64,000 nucleotides of DNA, taken from assembly GCA_946699065.1 (NCBI GenBank), contig CAMPDV010002112.1, positions 1 through 64,000 of the forward strand, written 5' to 3'. Numbering within the stretch: position 1 is the stretch's first letter; each line of letters starts with the position of its first letter. Below are positions 1 through 10,694 of the stretch, piece by piece. The translations under genes were made by a program, and so were the position numbers. The stretch comes from Loxodes magnus (lineage: Eukaryota; Ciliophora; Karyorelictea; Loxodida; Loxodidae). The notes under the pieces were generated by a model. That model worked only from the letters and a program-made list of their open reading frames with translations, had not been told where the DNA came from and did not search any database.

Positions 1-1
1 T

Positions 2-238
2 TAATTTAGTTTTTTGGAAAGGCGAATAGATTATTCCATTTTTTTTTCTAATGGAGATATATATGAAGGTGAATGACTTAACGATCAAATTCACGGATAG
101 GGAGTTTATAAGTATAAAGACGAAAGAAGATATGAAGGACAATGGAAAAATGGTAAAAAAGATGGATAATTTTCTTTTACAAATACAAATGGATAAAAAA
201 TAGAAGAATATTGGAAAGAAGATATTAAATAGACATGA
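2..238 (+). CDS. MORN-repeat protein, C-terminal fragment (5' end outside window)
   Basis: Read with TAA/TAG = Gln and TGA = Trp, frame 2 is uninterrupted from the window edge to a TGA at 236-238. It shows about two MORN units: NGDIYEGEW..DQIHGQGVY, then RYEGQWKNGKKDGQF. In the first unit the Trp of EGEW is TGA, in the second the same position is TGG, which supports TGA = Trp. The terminal TGA is taken as the stop because AT-rich, repeat-free sequence follows at once. MORN repeats bind phospholipid membranes or act as scaffolds and are abundant in the ciliate cortex; the exact role here is unknown. The N-terminal part lies before the window. A second, decayed MORN gene lies about 4 kb downstream on the same strand. 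Confidence 0.72.
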
Positions 239-419
239 AAAAAATTAAAGAATTAAATTTCAAATATTATTATAAGATTTAACTTTAACTATAACTTAAA
301 ATTATCAAATATTGCTATAAGTTTTCAATTTGCGATAAATTTTTTTAATTATATAATAATTTTTAAATTAATCTTAATTAAAAAAATAATAATAATAATA
401 TTAAATTTTAAGTTTTCCG

Positions 420-1330
420 TTTTAGAGATTTCTAACACCATCAGGAATACAGCAGTTCATGCTCCCTGCTGTTAAATATAAAAGTTCGGGGTCACCCAAT
501 TTTAGCGAGATTGGGAACTCGGATTTTTCCAGGTTTTCCCTCCTTTAACTTGCATTGGTTCCATCTTAATCTTGTATATTAAAACCATCCGGGTTGCAAT
601 ACATTTTTTTATTCTTGCTTCTTCTTTTTTCTTCTTTTGTTGTTCTTTTGTCCAATATTTTCTTTATTTCTATTAGAATTTCTAATACTTCCGATAAAAA
701 TGTCATACATTTCCACAGTAAAAACATTTATTTTTTATTTTGAATTATTTCCTTGATTTGTTTGCTCTTTCTAGGCTTCGATTTCCATTTGTATAGATCC
801 AGTTTCGCTTTACTCTTTCTTAAAAGTTTTACAATTTCTCTTCTACTTTTCCGAGTCTGTTATCCAGTTCAATCTGTTTCTAAAGCTAATTTTAGGATTC
901 GTTAGTCTGACTTTGTGAGATATTCCAAAAGGCGTTAAGATCTCTTTCCTAGGACATAAGTCTTGACTCAATTCCTTCTGCTAGGTCTATCTTTGCCATC
1001 AGCATATCATTGTACTTCTTCAATCTCTTGACCCCTTCCTGGAGATTCAGTACCACTTTGATGAGCTACTCCATGCTCATTTGGCCAGAAGAGTTGAGCT
1101 CTGATGGAGAACAGACTTCATCTGCTTCCTCGGTTTCTCGCCTGAGGTTGGAGTTACCGTGTGTATATTCTTCAAGGTTGGCTTTCGTTCGTCTTGTTAG
1201 ATTTCAAGTTGTTAATTCAGTGTTGGTTAAGGTTGTGATAGAGAAGATTGTTAAGATTATTAAGACTTGGTTTCTTGCGTCCTCCCTTCCTTTTTGGCTT
1301 AAGAAGAGGTGGTATAGAAGCCTGACTTGA
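420..1330 (-). mobile_element. Fossil retroelement fragment, gag/ORF1-like
   Basis: This stretch is clearly richer in G and C than its flanks and on the minus strand reads as protein-like sequence: a basic Lys/Gln/Ser-rich part, a long coiled-coil-like stretch of Leu, Glu, Lys and Gln residues, then a short zinc-knuckle-like Cys/His segment. That order resembles the nucleic-acid-binding first ORF of a retroelement (LTR gag or LINE ORF1). No reverse transcriptase, integrase or terminal repeat is seen in the window, so the family is unresolved. It looks broken, with a few breaks, and is probably old since the sequence on both sides is ordinary AT-rich DNA. A host gene with a similar composition is the alternative. 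Confidence 0.33.
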
Positions 1331-2513
1331 AACCTTCAAGCATTTTTTTAATATCTTAATTAATATTTTAATATAATTATACCTATCTTCTTATTCAAGC
1401 AAATTTAAAATCAAAAAGCTATTATAATTTTTTTTAAACTTTTATAAAAAAGAGTTTATATGCATCTAGCTTTTACAAACTATATAAAAAATATCTCAAT
1501 GTCAGCTGAAATTGAAAAAATACATTAGAATACGAAAATAAATAAATTTTAAATAATAAAAGTTTATCCATTATATAAATATAAAGGTTAAGAATAGTAT
1601 AATGCAAGATAAAAATTATAATTCTGCTAAAATTTTATTCTCTTCTTTAAAGTTTTCAAAAAAACTATAAAATAGTAAATATAAATATATTTTAATTGCA
1701 CTTAGAGTCATATTGATAAAAAATATATAAAAGTAATAAATTATAATTATTTTTAAATTTTTAATGTTGAATAATAAAGTAAAATCATGGAATAAACTAG
1801 ATATATTTTAAAAAAGTATCAAATTTTAAAATTTTGGAGTATGAAAAATTAAAATAAAAGATTATTATAATATCTTAGTAATATTACACCCATTACCTCT
1901 TATTATATTTATTTATTAGTTACTTTAATATCTCAAAGTTTTCGTAGTTATAGAATTAAAATTTTGTTTTTTAACTCTCAATTCCTTTCTAAAAATGAGA
2001 AGAATTTGGGGTAGATTTAATCTCTTTCATCAAAGGAAAGTCTTTTAGTTTTTCTTTTAAAAAACTATTTTCTATCAGATTTTTGGAAGACAGTTAGATA
2101 ATGCAAGATAGTTAAATTTGTAATTAAAAAAGATACAAAAATTAAAATAAATAAAATCTTAGACAGGTTCATACACTTCTTAAAAGGCTAAATTAAATTA
2201 AACTAAAAATTAAAAAGAAAACTTTGCTTATAAAAGAGCTAAATTAAAAAAATCCTTAGATTAATATTTATTTTAAATTTAGTTTATATTCTTAATTAAA
2301 AAATTTATAATTAAATAATTATATTCTAACCTAAATAAAATTCATAAAATTAAGAAACAGGAAGTAAATATCCTAAAAATCTTGTTATAAATATTTAAAT
2401 ATTTTATTTTGATAAGATTATAGTTATTAATTTTACATAAATTGATTTGTACTTACTTAAAAATTAACATCTCTTAACGTTTTTTTCTATTAAAATTTGA
2501 ATCTAAAAGTATA
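1331..2513. other. AT-rich stretch with no recognised gene
   Basis: Long runs of A and T with no repeat family, no protein motif in any frame and no RNA fold that I could recognise. Open frames here mean little because all three stops can be sense codons. Confidence 0.6.
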
Positions 2514-2578
2514 TGAGGAGTAGATTCGATCTACCAATCTCATGGTTATGGATTAGCATGCTTCCTTTCACTACTCTG
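2514..2578 (-). pseudogene. Degenerate initiator tRNA-Met-like sequence
   Basis: On the minus strand the order of conserved blocks follows eukaryotic initiator tRNA-Met: GGAAGCATGCT in the D-arm region, CCATAACC around a CAT anticodon, and a T-arm GGTAG-ATCGAAT-CTACT whose loop begins with A instead of the usual T, a hallmark of eukaryotic initiators. The acceptor GAGTAGT/ACTCCTC pairs at 6 of 7 positions. The anticodon stem does not pair well, so this is more likely a decayed copy than a working gene. Confidence 0.42.
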
Positions 2579-4443
2579 TTTGTATATTTTTATATAATTT
2601 CAAATATTTTAAATTAGATTTTTCATATAATTTTATTTAAAATTTTTAGTAATTAAATACTCTAAAATATTTAATTATATATGACTAAGATGTCTATTTA
2701 AATAAATAATTTTTGCTATTTAGCTCTTTTTTTAGATATAATTTTATTCTATTTTTTTTTGCTCTTGGCAATTTTTGAATTTTGTTTTATTGTTACTCTA
2801 AAAATTAACTTTAATATTTTATCAAGAAAAAAAAAATTTCTGATTTATATTCTTTTACAGTTTTTCTTTTTTTTACTAATAAAGATTTGCAATGATAAAA
2901 TTTTTAAATAATTAATCATTTTTTGGATTTATAATTTGAATAAATGAACATTTTTTTAATTTTAGTTTATTTATTACTTACTTTTTTCTCGTTACAAGAT
3001 AGATAATCGATTAAATAAATTTTATTTGATTTATATTTTTTAAGCGGGACTTTATTTTTATATTGTATTAATAATTTTTTATTATTAGAATGTATTTTTT
3101 ATTTTATTATGAAAAATAATTAAAAAATTTGTATGTAAAGGTAAATTTTTAATTTACAATTCCTCTAATACTAAGATTTATAAATGAAGATATTTCTCTT
3201 TTATTTTTATCTTTACTAATATTTCATCAATTTTTTTCTCATTCCAAAATATTTCTTTATTTTTACTAATTTCTAATTTAAAATAATCTATAGCTAATAT
3301 TTTCAAAGCTAAAGTATTAAAGAATTAAAAAAATGCCAAAAAATATAGCTATGTAATATTATTTAATTCTTAATATCTATAAATTGAGGGATTTATTATA
3401 ATATTATAATTTAAAAATAATATAATAATTTAAAGCAATAATTTAGATAAAATATTATAGTTTACTAAAAATCCTGTTCATTTAAAACATTATTAAAAAA
3501 CGTGGTTTTTTTTGCTATAAACTAAATATAAAAGAAAAACTTAGTATATTCTAATTTTTTTATGAAATTTTTAATGAAAATGAATGATTAGATATTTTAT
3601 CATTTAGAAATTCCTTTATAATACTAAATTATTTTATGAATAATTTAGCAAATGTTTAGTGGAAATAATAATAATAAAAAGTTAACATCATTGTAGAGAT
3701 TTTTAACACGATAAAATGGATCCTAAGAAATAATAGATCTCTCTTAGCAAATATCTTCAAAAATAATAACAAAAAAACATTCAGACCTAACAAAACCATT
3801 GCCTTAAGAATAAATTTTATTAATTATTAAATAAAGAATCATTATTTCATTTGATTATAAATTGTGATTTTCATTTTTTAAATACATTTTTTACTTAAAC
3901 TTATTAGAATTATTATATTAAGTTCAATAAACAATTATATTAATTTTTTATCTTCAGATAAAATAGAAATGAAAGTTAATTAATAATTTTATTTTTATTT
4001 TTCTAAAATGTTTAAAGTTGCTCTAAACGTTCTGTTTTATAATTAATTCTTGAAAGAAATTTAAACAAATTTTCTTAATTTTAGGTTAAAAAAATCAAAT
4101 TTAATTTTATTTTATGAGTCAGTTTTGCCAATAATTTTACTAATATTTAAACTTATAATCAACTTAAATTCTTAAGATCTGATATTTAAGTAACAAGAAA
4201 CTCTAATTAAAACAAAAAGTTTCGATAAATAGTAAAATATCTTGAAATCATTTTAAAATATTTTCCTTAATCCTTATATTTTATACTTTATTAATTTCTC
4301 TAGCTTATTGTTTTATACAATCAGAACAAAATATTAAGAACAAAAGTTCTAAAAGTGATTGCTATTTAAAAATGATATATTCAGATTTTTTTTTTATTTT
4401 ATAAAGTTTAGATTAAATAAAGCATTGTAATTTGAAATTAATA
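2579..4443. other. AT-rich stretch with no recognised gene
   Basis: Homopolymer-rich AT sequence. No recognisable protein motif, RNA gene or tandem repeat was found on either strand up to the RING start codon. Confidence 0.55.
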
Positions 4444-6770
4444 ATGCAAGTATTAAATACTTGTACTATTTGTAGAAATCTTTTTGACTTGGAAAAGAGA
4501 GTTTCGCAGAAACTTGAGTGCGAACATTAGATATGTTAACTATGCTATGAAGAAAAGTTTGCAAATGAATTGACTATTAAATGCTCTATATAAGGATGTA
4601 ATAAAATAAGTTAAAATAAGGGAAAAAATTGTTAGGTAAGTATTCAGTCTGAAAAATAAGATATCGATTAAAATATAAAAAGTAATAAGATTTATTCTAA
4701 AATACAAAAACAGAGTTGGAGTAATATTAGACGAAAGTACTACAGGAAATTTAATTATTGATAAAAAAGCTAATGCAAAGCAAAAGAAATTAATTCATAT
4801 GAAAAATTGAATAAAAGATGCAAAAAATAAATGAGAAGTTGCAAGATTAAAATAATCTCTAATCAGAAGAATTAAAAAACCAACGAAAAAGTAAAAAATC
4901 TGGATTTTAAAAAAGCAAATAAATAGTCTAATAGAAAAAATACCTAAGAAACTAAAAGATGTGATAGAAATAACTAGATGAAGAAAAAAATGTTATTATA
5001 GAAGTGATATAATAAATAAATATAATTCTAACTAGAAACGAAAAATAACAAAAACTGGAAGGCAATGCAAATTATTATACTAGAGTTTAACAAATTAGAA
5101 TAAAAACGAAAAAGTAGAAATATAGTAAACTGCAACTAAAAAGCGATTGAGGATTAATATTTTATTGCAAAAGTGGATTTTATAAAGGAGAAATGATAAA
5201 TAGTTTAAAGCATGGATAAGGTGTTTTTAAATATATAAAAGGAGATATATATGAAGGTTAATATTATGAAGATATAAGATAAGGTAAAGGAGTTTTTTGC
5301 TGAGCGAATGGAGATTTATATTAAGGAGAGTGGAAAAATGATAAGCTAAGTGGAAATGGATTTTATAAGTAAAATGACGGTGAAAAATATGAAGGATAAT
5401 ATGTAATGGATTGAAATAAGGAAAAGGAACATTTTAATATATGAATGGTGATATTTATGAAGGAGATTGATTAAATGATAAACAACAATGGTCAAGGAAT
5501 TTTTAAATATAAAAAAGGCGATAAATATATAGGAAATTTTTGAAGAAGGAAAAAAATAAGGAAGAGGAAAAATTCTATTAGCTAACTGGGATGCTTATGA
5601 GGGGGGACTGATTTAAATGATAAAAAACATGGACAAGGAGTTTATAAATTTAATAATGGAGATATATATGAAGGTTAATATTACGAAGATAAAATCCAAG
5701 GAAATGGAATTTTTTATTATTCAAATTTAGAAACTTATGAAGGAGAATGAATAAATGAAAAAAAAATAAGGGAAAGGAACATATAAGTTCTAAAACGGAG
5801 ATAAATATGTAGGTAACTTCTATGAAGATTAAAAACAAGGAAATGGATAATATTATTATAAAAACGAAGATTATATAGAAGGAGAATGATTCAATGATAT
5901 ATTGCAAGGTAAAGGAATCTATAAATTTAAAAATGGAGGAAAATTTGAAGGAAACTGACTACAAGGTAAATTATAAGTTTATATAAACATTTTTTTATTA
6001 AAACAGCGATATTTACTAAGGAGATTGAGAGTGACAATAAAAAATAAGGATCTGGAGTTTATATTTATAATAATGGAGATAAATATGAAGGATTATTTGA
6101 ACAAGATAAAAGATAAAGGCAGAGGATTAATATAATATAAAAATGGAGATAGATATGAAGGAAATTGATACAATGATCAATATCATGGATAAGGTAAAAT
6201 ATAATATATAAATGGAGATAATTATGAAGGATAATTTTTAAAACGGCTTGAAAAGAAGGAAAAGGAATATTTTAGTACATAAAAGGACATATTTATGAAG
6301 GAGAATGGTTTAAAGATAAGAAAAAGGGGAAAAGGAACATTTATTTATTAGAATGGTGATAAATATATAGGGGAATTTAATGAAAATTAAAAATAGGGAA
6401 AAGGAGCATATTTTTGGAGCAATGGAGATACTTATGAAGGAGATTGAATTAAAAAGGATTTAATGCATGGAAATGGAGCATGAAGATATAAATAACAAAA
6501 ATTAATTTATATTGGGGAAATGTTCGAAGAGAAAATGTAAGGAAAAGGATTTATACAGTATGATAATGGTTAAAATATACGAAGGAGAAATATTTAACAA
6601 TAAAAAACATGGGCTAGGTGTTTTAGAAAAAAAAGGAAAAAAATATGAAGGATATTGAGATGAAGATAAAGAGTAAGGATAATTTAAGATAACTGATAAA
6701 AAAGGAAAAGTAATAGAGAAGCTATACTTCAAGGGGAAAAAAAGTATGAATCAAAGTAATTTAAATAAAC
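4444..6770 (+). pseudogene. RING-finger plus MORN-repeat protein gene, decayed
   Basis: An ATG at 4444 opens a frame with an N-terminal RING-type zinc finger: CTIC at residues 7-10, then C-x-H-x2-C-x2-C (CEHQICQLC), and a final C-x4-C pair, giving the C3HC4-like ligand order of a ubiquitin E3 ligase. A Lys/Gln-rich linker follows. From about 5160 to 6720 there are many MORN units of the NGDxYEGxW type (for example at 5241, 5650, 5880, 6070, 6150). The MORN units do not stay in one frame: RING is in frame 1, the 5241 unit in frame 0, and later units change frame repeatedly through one-base differences inside the core motif, at least eight times. Spacing between motif halves stays normal, so small introns are a poor explanation. 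I read this as a decayed member of the same family as 2-238. Assembly errors are less likely because the 5.1-kb gene at 30995 is error-free. Confidence 0.6.
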
Positions 6771-7389
6771 TAATTAAAGAAATAAAATATTTTAAATCTT
6801 TCATAAATTAAAATTATTACAAATAGCAGCATAAAAATTTCATTAAAAAGAAAAAATAACATCATAAATCAATTTTAGAAAAATATCTTAATAGCAAGAC
6901 ATTCTATAAAAGATTATAACTTATTTATTAAACAATTAGAATATTTAAGTCATATTAAATATCTTTATTATAGTTAAATATAGAACCTTTTATCTATTTT
7001 TTAATAAACAACATCTTTCAAAGAAATTTTTTATATAGAATCTTCTACTATTTGCAAGTTATTTAAATTTTTAACTACAGCAAAGTAAATCTGAAATAGC
7101 ATATTTATATCAATTAACATTTTATTAATTCTTTTAATACAACTGTAAAAAAATATAAATAGCTAAAAATAAAAAAATAAATGTTTTATATAGAATTTTA
7201 GAATAAAAAAATAAAAGATCAACTCTGTTAGAAAAATTTCTTTTAGGTATTCTTAGATAGCTTTATTTTAAAATTAATGAAAGATTTAAAAAAAGAATAA
7301 AAATATTATTTTTATATATGCTTTCATAAAATCAAACTCTAAATTAACAAAAAATTTTAAACTAAATCTTAAGAAAACATAGGTAAATA
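6771..7389. other. AT-rich stretch with no recognised gene
   Basis: Frames remain open after the last MORN unit only because stops are sense codons. No motif marks a continuing domain, and composition is that of intergenic DNA. Confidence 0.5.
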
Positions 7390-7459
7390 GGCTTGATGGA
7401 ATTCGATCCCACAAACATCGGATTAGAAGAGTGATACGCTAACTGTTGGCCGTAAGACA
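7390..7459 (-). pseudogene. Degenerate tRNA-Arg(UCU)-like sequence
   Basis: The minus strand carries tRNA-like landmarks in order: AGTTAGCG in the D-arm, CTTCTAA as an anticodon loop with TCT, and a good T-arm GTGGG-ATCGAAT-TCCAT. Acceptor, D and anticodon stems pair poorly, so it looks like a decayed tRNA-Arg gene. A structure search tuned for divergent tRNAs could overturn this. Confidence 0.38.
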
Positions 7460-9308
7460 TTCTTTATATTTTTTTATTTATTAAATTTTACATTCTCTCA
7501 ATCAAAAAGTTTTAAAATAGCCCGGCTATATCTTCTATCATGCGTAGACATATTCAAACACAAAAAGCATCTTCATATTTAACCTTAGGTTTATTGCTTA
7601 CTTATTACAAAAGCTTCATTAAAACAAATGATTAAATAATGAAATTTCTTTTATTCATTTCTATTCTCTGAATCTTAAAGCTAAAATTTTAGCCAATCAT
7701 AAACTTTATCTTGCCAGTTCCTTTAACTTCTATAGATAATAAGTTTTTTGAAAGATAAAATTTTAACAGAGTGATAATTAATTAATTTAAGCATATATTA
7801 CAAAAATGAATAAATTAGATTATAATAACTTCATTGAAATTAAATCTTAATTTAAGATATTATAGTTATACTTTCCAAATTTGTTCAATTTAATAAAATC
7901 CTAAATATATTTAAAATATATAAGATATAATTTATTTTAATCGTGGTATAAGCATTATAAGAAATTAGTTTATTATAAAAATAAATGCTTTACTAAAATT
8001 TAATAGCTTTTAAGTAGATGATGCTTATTTATTCTTTGATAAATTTTTAAAGTGATATATATTATAATGAATATGAAACCTTAATAAATAATAGTAAAGT
8101 TTACCTTGTAAGATGATATCGATTCTTTTATTTAGTTTACAACAGCAAAATTAAAAAAAATATGCGAAAAGCTTTATTTTCAAATAAGTTGATAGCTTTA
8201 TTAACAAAATTAGAATATTTAAAAAAGATAATTGTTTTGCATGAAATAAATATTTAAATTTTAAGCAGAAAAATTAAAATTTGGACAAACTAAAATAATA
8301 AATTTTTGCTGAAAAATTACTAAATTTTAAATTCCTTAGATAATTTGTCTCCTTACTGAGATTTAAAAATTTGGAAATTATCTTAATACTAAAATATTTA
8401 TAGGGATATTAAAAATTATTTTTAGCTTTTCTCTTATCTAATTAATTAAATAAAAATTAGCTTTGTATATTCTTATCTTGAATAAATGATATTCTCAATT
8501 TTTCACTATATACTGGGAATTTTTCAAATTAAGTTTGTTATTATTTTACTATGCAATTATTTTTTATAGCTGATCTTATTTCATATGCAATTGAATCAAA
8601 AATCTATTTTATCTTTCAAATATTTTTTAATTAAATTTTAAAGCAAAAAACCTTCCCAAACATGAATCATTCCTTTATTTAAATAAATTATTTTTTATAT
8701 TTTTTTAAATTTTATTTATTATATTTCAAAAATTTTTTTGCAAAAAACTTATGTGATTCAAATCTCTTAATTAAATTTGCATTAATTAAAACTATCTAAA
8801 AACAATCATAATAATTATTAAAAACTGAATTTATGTTTCACTTTTTATTATTTTATATAAATGTAGCTTTGTTTAATTTATTTATCCTAATCTTTTTACT
8901 CTTTTAAGCTAGAAATTATAATTAAATTGTAGTTTTTAGAATTATCTTCATTCTACTTTTTTTAAATATAAGTTTTTTTTATTTTTTTATAATCTAAGAG
9001 TTTCGAAAGAAGTATATTAAATTTATCTTAAGCAAAAACATTATATCATATTTTCATGCATCAAATAAAAATTATAAAAATAAGCTTATCTAGATCTTTA
9101 AGCTTGCTGTTAGCTTTTTAAGAATGAATATAAATATACTTATTTATATATTTTATCCTTTAATTATTTTAGACTAATTTGAAAAAAGCTTATATATTAT
9201 ACTTATAGATTTTATTATATTAAAATTAAAAATCTTAAGACATTCTTTTGTCTTTTTACTACTTAGATATAAAAGCACGATTAAATTTTATTACTTATTT
9301 ATTAAAAA
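7460..9308. other. AT-rich stretch with no recognised gene
   Basis: Nothing convincing on either strand. A short frame from 7638 begins with a hydrophobic run (MKFLLFISILW) that could pass for a signal peptide, but nothing after it looks conserved. Confidence 0.5.
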
Positions 9309-9380
9309 GGACAAGGAGGGAGTCCGAACCCTCGACCTCTGGATCTGCAGTCCAATGCTCTACTACTGAGCTACTTGTCC
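9309..9380 (-). tRNA. tRNA-Cys (anticodon GCA)
   Basis: The minus strand folds as a full cloverleaf of 72 nt: acceptor GGACAAG/CTTGTCC (7 of 7 pairs), D-stem GCTC/GAGC, anticodon stem TTGGA/TCCAG with loop CTGCAGA (anticodon GCA), and T-stem GAGGG/CCCTC. The T-loop reads TTCGGACT, one base longer than the usual seven, which is odd but does not disturb the stem. A T-run follows the 3' end, as expected for a polymerase III terminator. Confidence 0.88.
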
Positions 9381-9689
9381 CTTATATATAGCATATACAA
9401 AATAATTAAAATATTAGATTTTTTCCTTTTTAGAGTACAAAAGGAGAAATGCTTATGATAACCATTTCCTTTTCTTATGTGTTATAATCTTTAATTATAA
9501 CTTGTCTTATACAGTCTATTCTTTTTATTTTCTTATTAATTAAAAAAAGATTTTTTAATTAATAGACCAATTTAAGTTAACCGTTCTTTCTCTAACATTC
9601 CAACTAATAAAGAATTTATAAAATGTAAATAATGAGTTTAGATATTAAAAGTTAGAGGATTTTGCTCCTTAGAGTGATTATTAAATATT
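9381..9689. other. AT-rich spacer, nothing recognised
   Basis: Upstream of the tRNA-Cys gene. No gene or repeat that I can support. Confidence 0.5.
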
Positions 9690-10000
9690 TTTTAAAACCG
9701 CCATAGTTGTTCGAAGGTGAACAACAAGGTCATCTTCATCAGAGGTTGAGGAAGTTAAGTACCCATAATCGACTTTATGTCTTCCTCTGCTTTGGTTTGA
9801 CCTCGAGACATAAGATTCTTAGACCTTCGGCACTGGCTTATTATAATTTTTTAATTCTGGAACTAAAAAGAAATAATATTGCGAGCTTCATCAGAGGTGG
9901 GGAATTTAAGTACCCATAATTGACACATGTCGTCCTCTGCTTTGGTGATGCAATGAGACACAATCCTGCCATGTCCTTGGACCTCCAGCAAGTATTAAAG
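9690..10000. repeat. GC-rich island with a diverged duplicated block
   Basis: Two copies of a block of about 105 bp start at 9734 and 9886. Both begin CTTCATCAGAGGT and share AAGTACCCATAAT, then TCCTCTGCTTTGG and GAGACA. They are roughly 70 percent alike by eye. Composition is far richer in G and C than the surroundings, as is usual for structured RNA genes or old coding sequence in such genomes. On the minus strand both copies contain TKAE(E/D)D(I/M) in the same relative place, hinting at coding origin, but the frames differ further along. I tried 5S rRNA, U1, U2, U4, U5, U6 and SRP RNA landmarks without a match. Function unknown. Confidence 0.5.
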
Positions 10001-10019
10001 ATTACGAGTATTCTAAAAT

Positions 10020-10138
10020 TATATCAGTATTGAACATTTTTATCAGTACTGAATTAATTAATACCAGTATTGAGCAAAGTTTATCAGTATCTGATAATTT
10101 TATCAGTAGCAAACATTCTTGTCAGTATGAAACCATTT
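10020..10138 (+). repeat. Short degenerate minisatellite with ATCAGTA core
   Basis: Six units spaced about 18-22 bp apart carry the core (T)ATCAGTA or a one-base variant (ATCAGTATTG, ATCAGTACTG, ACCAGTATTG, ATCAGTATCTG, ATCAGTAGC, GTCAGTATG). It sits immediately after the GC-rich duplicated block. Confidence 0.6.
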
Positions 10139-10146
10139 TTTTTTAA

Positions 10147-10180
10147 AGAGCTGCGCACCAACGAGAGTGCTACGCGCTCT
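10147..10180. other. GC-rich imperfect hairpin
   Basis: AGAGC and GCAC on the left pair with GTGC and GCTCT on the right around the loop CAACGAGA, with a bulged middle. It stands out in AT-rich DNA and is followed by a TTTA-repeat run. It could be the foot of a small structured RNA or a terminator-like element. It is not assigned to a family. Confidence 0.35.
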
Positions 10181-10189
10181 ATAATCAAA

Positions 10190-10694
10190 TTTATTTATTT
10201 ATTTATTAACTTAATATAAATATTTAAATGCTTAAGAATATGAAATTTCTCATTAGCAGTATAAAGTTTTTAACTATACTATTATTAAACACCAAAGCTT
10301 ATCTAAATTATCCAGTTATGTTCCTTTATTTAGTTCAAGTTATTAGTATAATAAAAAGTTATAATGCTAAGCTTATTTTTTAAATGGGTCTGAATACTCA
10401 AACTGTATGATTAATTAGCAAGAGCATATCTTAATTAAGCTAGCACTTTTGCTTTATTTATATTATTAGTTTAGTTTTAACAAGCAAACTGAGATTAATA
10501 GCTCTTATTACATTTAAATAACTTCTAGTTCAATAAACCTGCTTTATTTTCAATAGATTATAGATTTATTTTCCTGCTGCTGAAAATATGATAATCCTTT
10601 ATTAGATTATTTATAATGAAGTTTACCATAAATGAAGATATTAAATAATTATAAAGTAAAGCTTTATAATCTAACAGGTTTATCGTAATAATAA
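10190..10694. other. AT-rich upstream region of the secreted-protein gene
   Basis: Starts with a short TTTA tandem run. No motif or gene is seen before the ATG at 10695. Confidence 0.5.

Noticed and set aside
1010-1330. Plus-strand 106-residue ORF
   Set aside because: The minus strand of this stretch carries the convincing protein-like signal; the plus-strand ORF is its shadow.
5650-6732. Minus-strand hydrophobic ORFs
   Set aside because: They are antisense to the MORN units.
7638-7760. Small signal-peptide-like ORF (MKFLLFISILW)
   Set aside because: Only the hydrophobic start is suggestive; hydrophobic runs are common in AT-rich noncoding DNA and nothing downstream is conserved.
9707-9919. 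5S rRNA or spliceosomal/SRP RNA gene, or a 70-residue protein
   Set aside because: Only fragmentary resemblance to 5S (GGAAGTTAAG) with the rest of the structure missing, no match to U1-U6 or SRP landmarks, and the ORF merely crosses the duplicated block.
10078-10112. U2 snRNA-like TATCAGTATCTGATA
   Set aside because: Resemblance is limited to the minisatellite core; none of the other U2 blocks is present.
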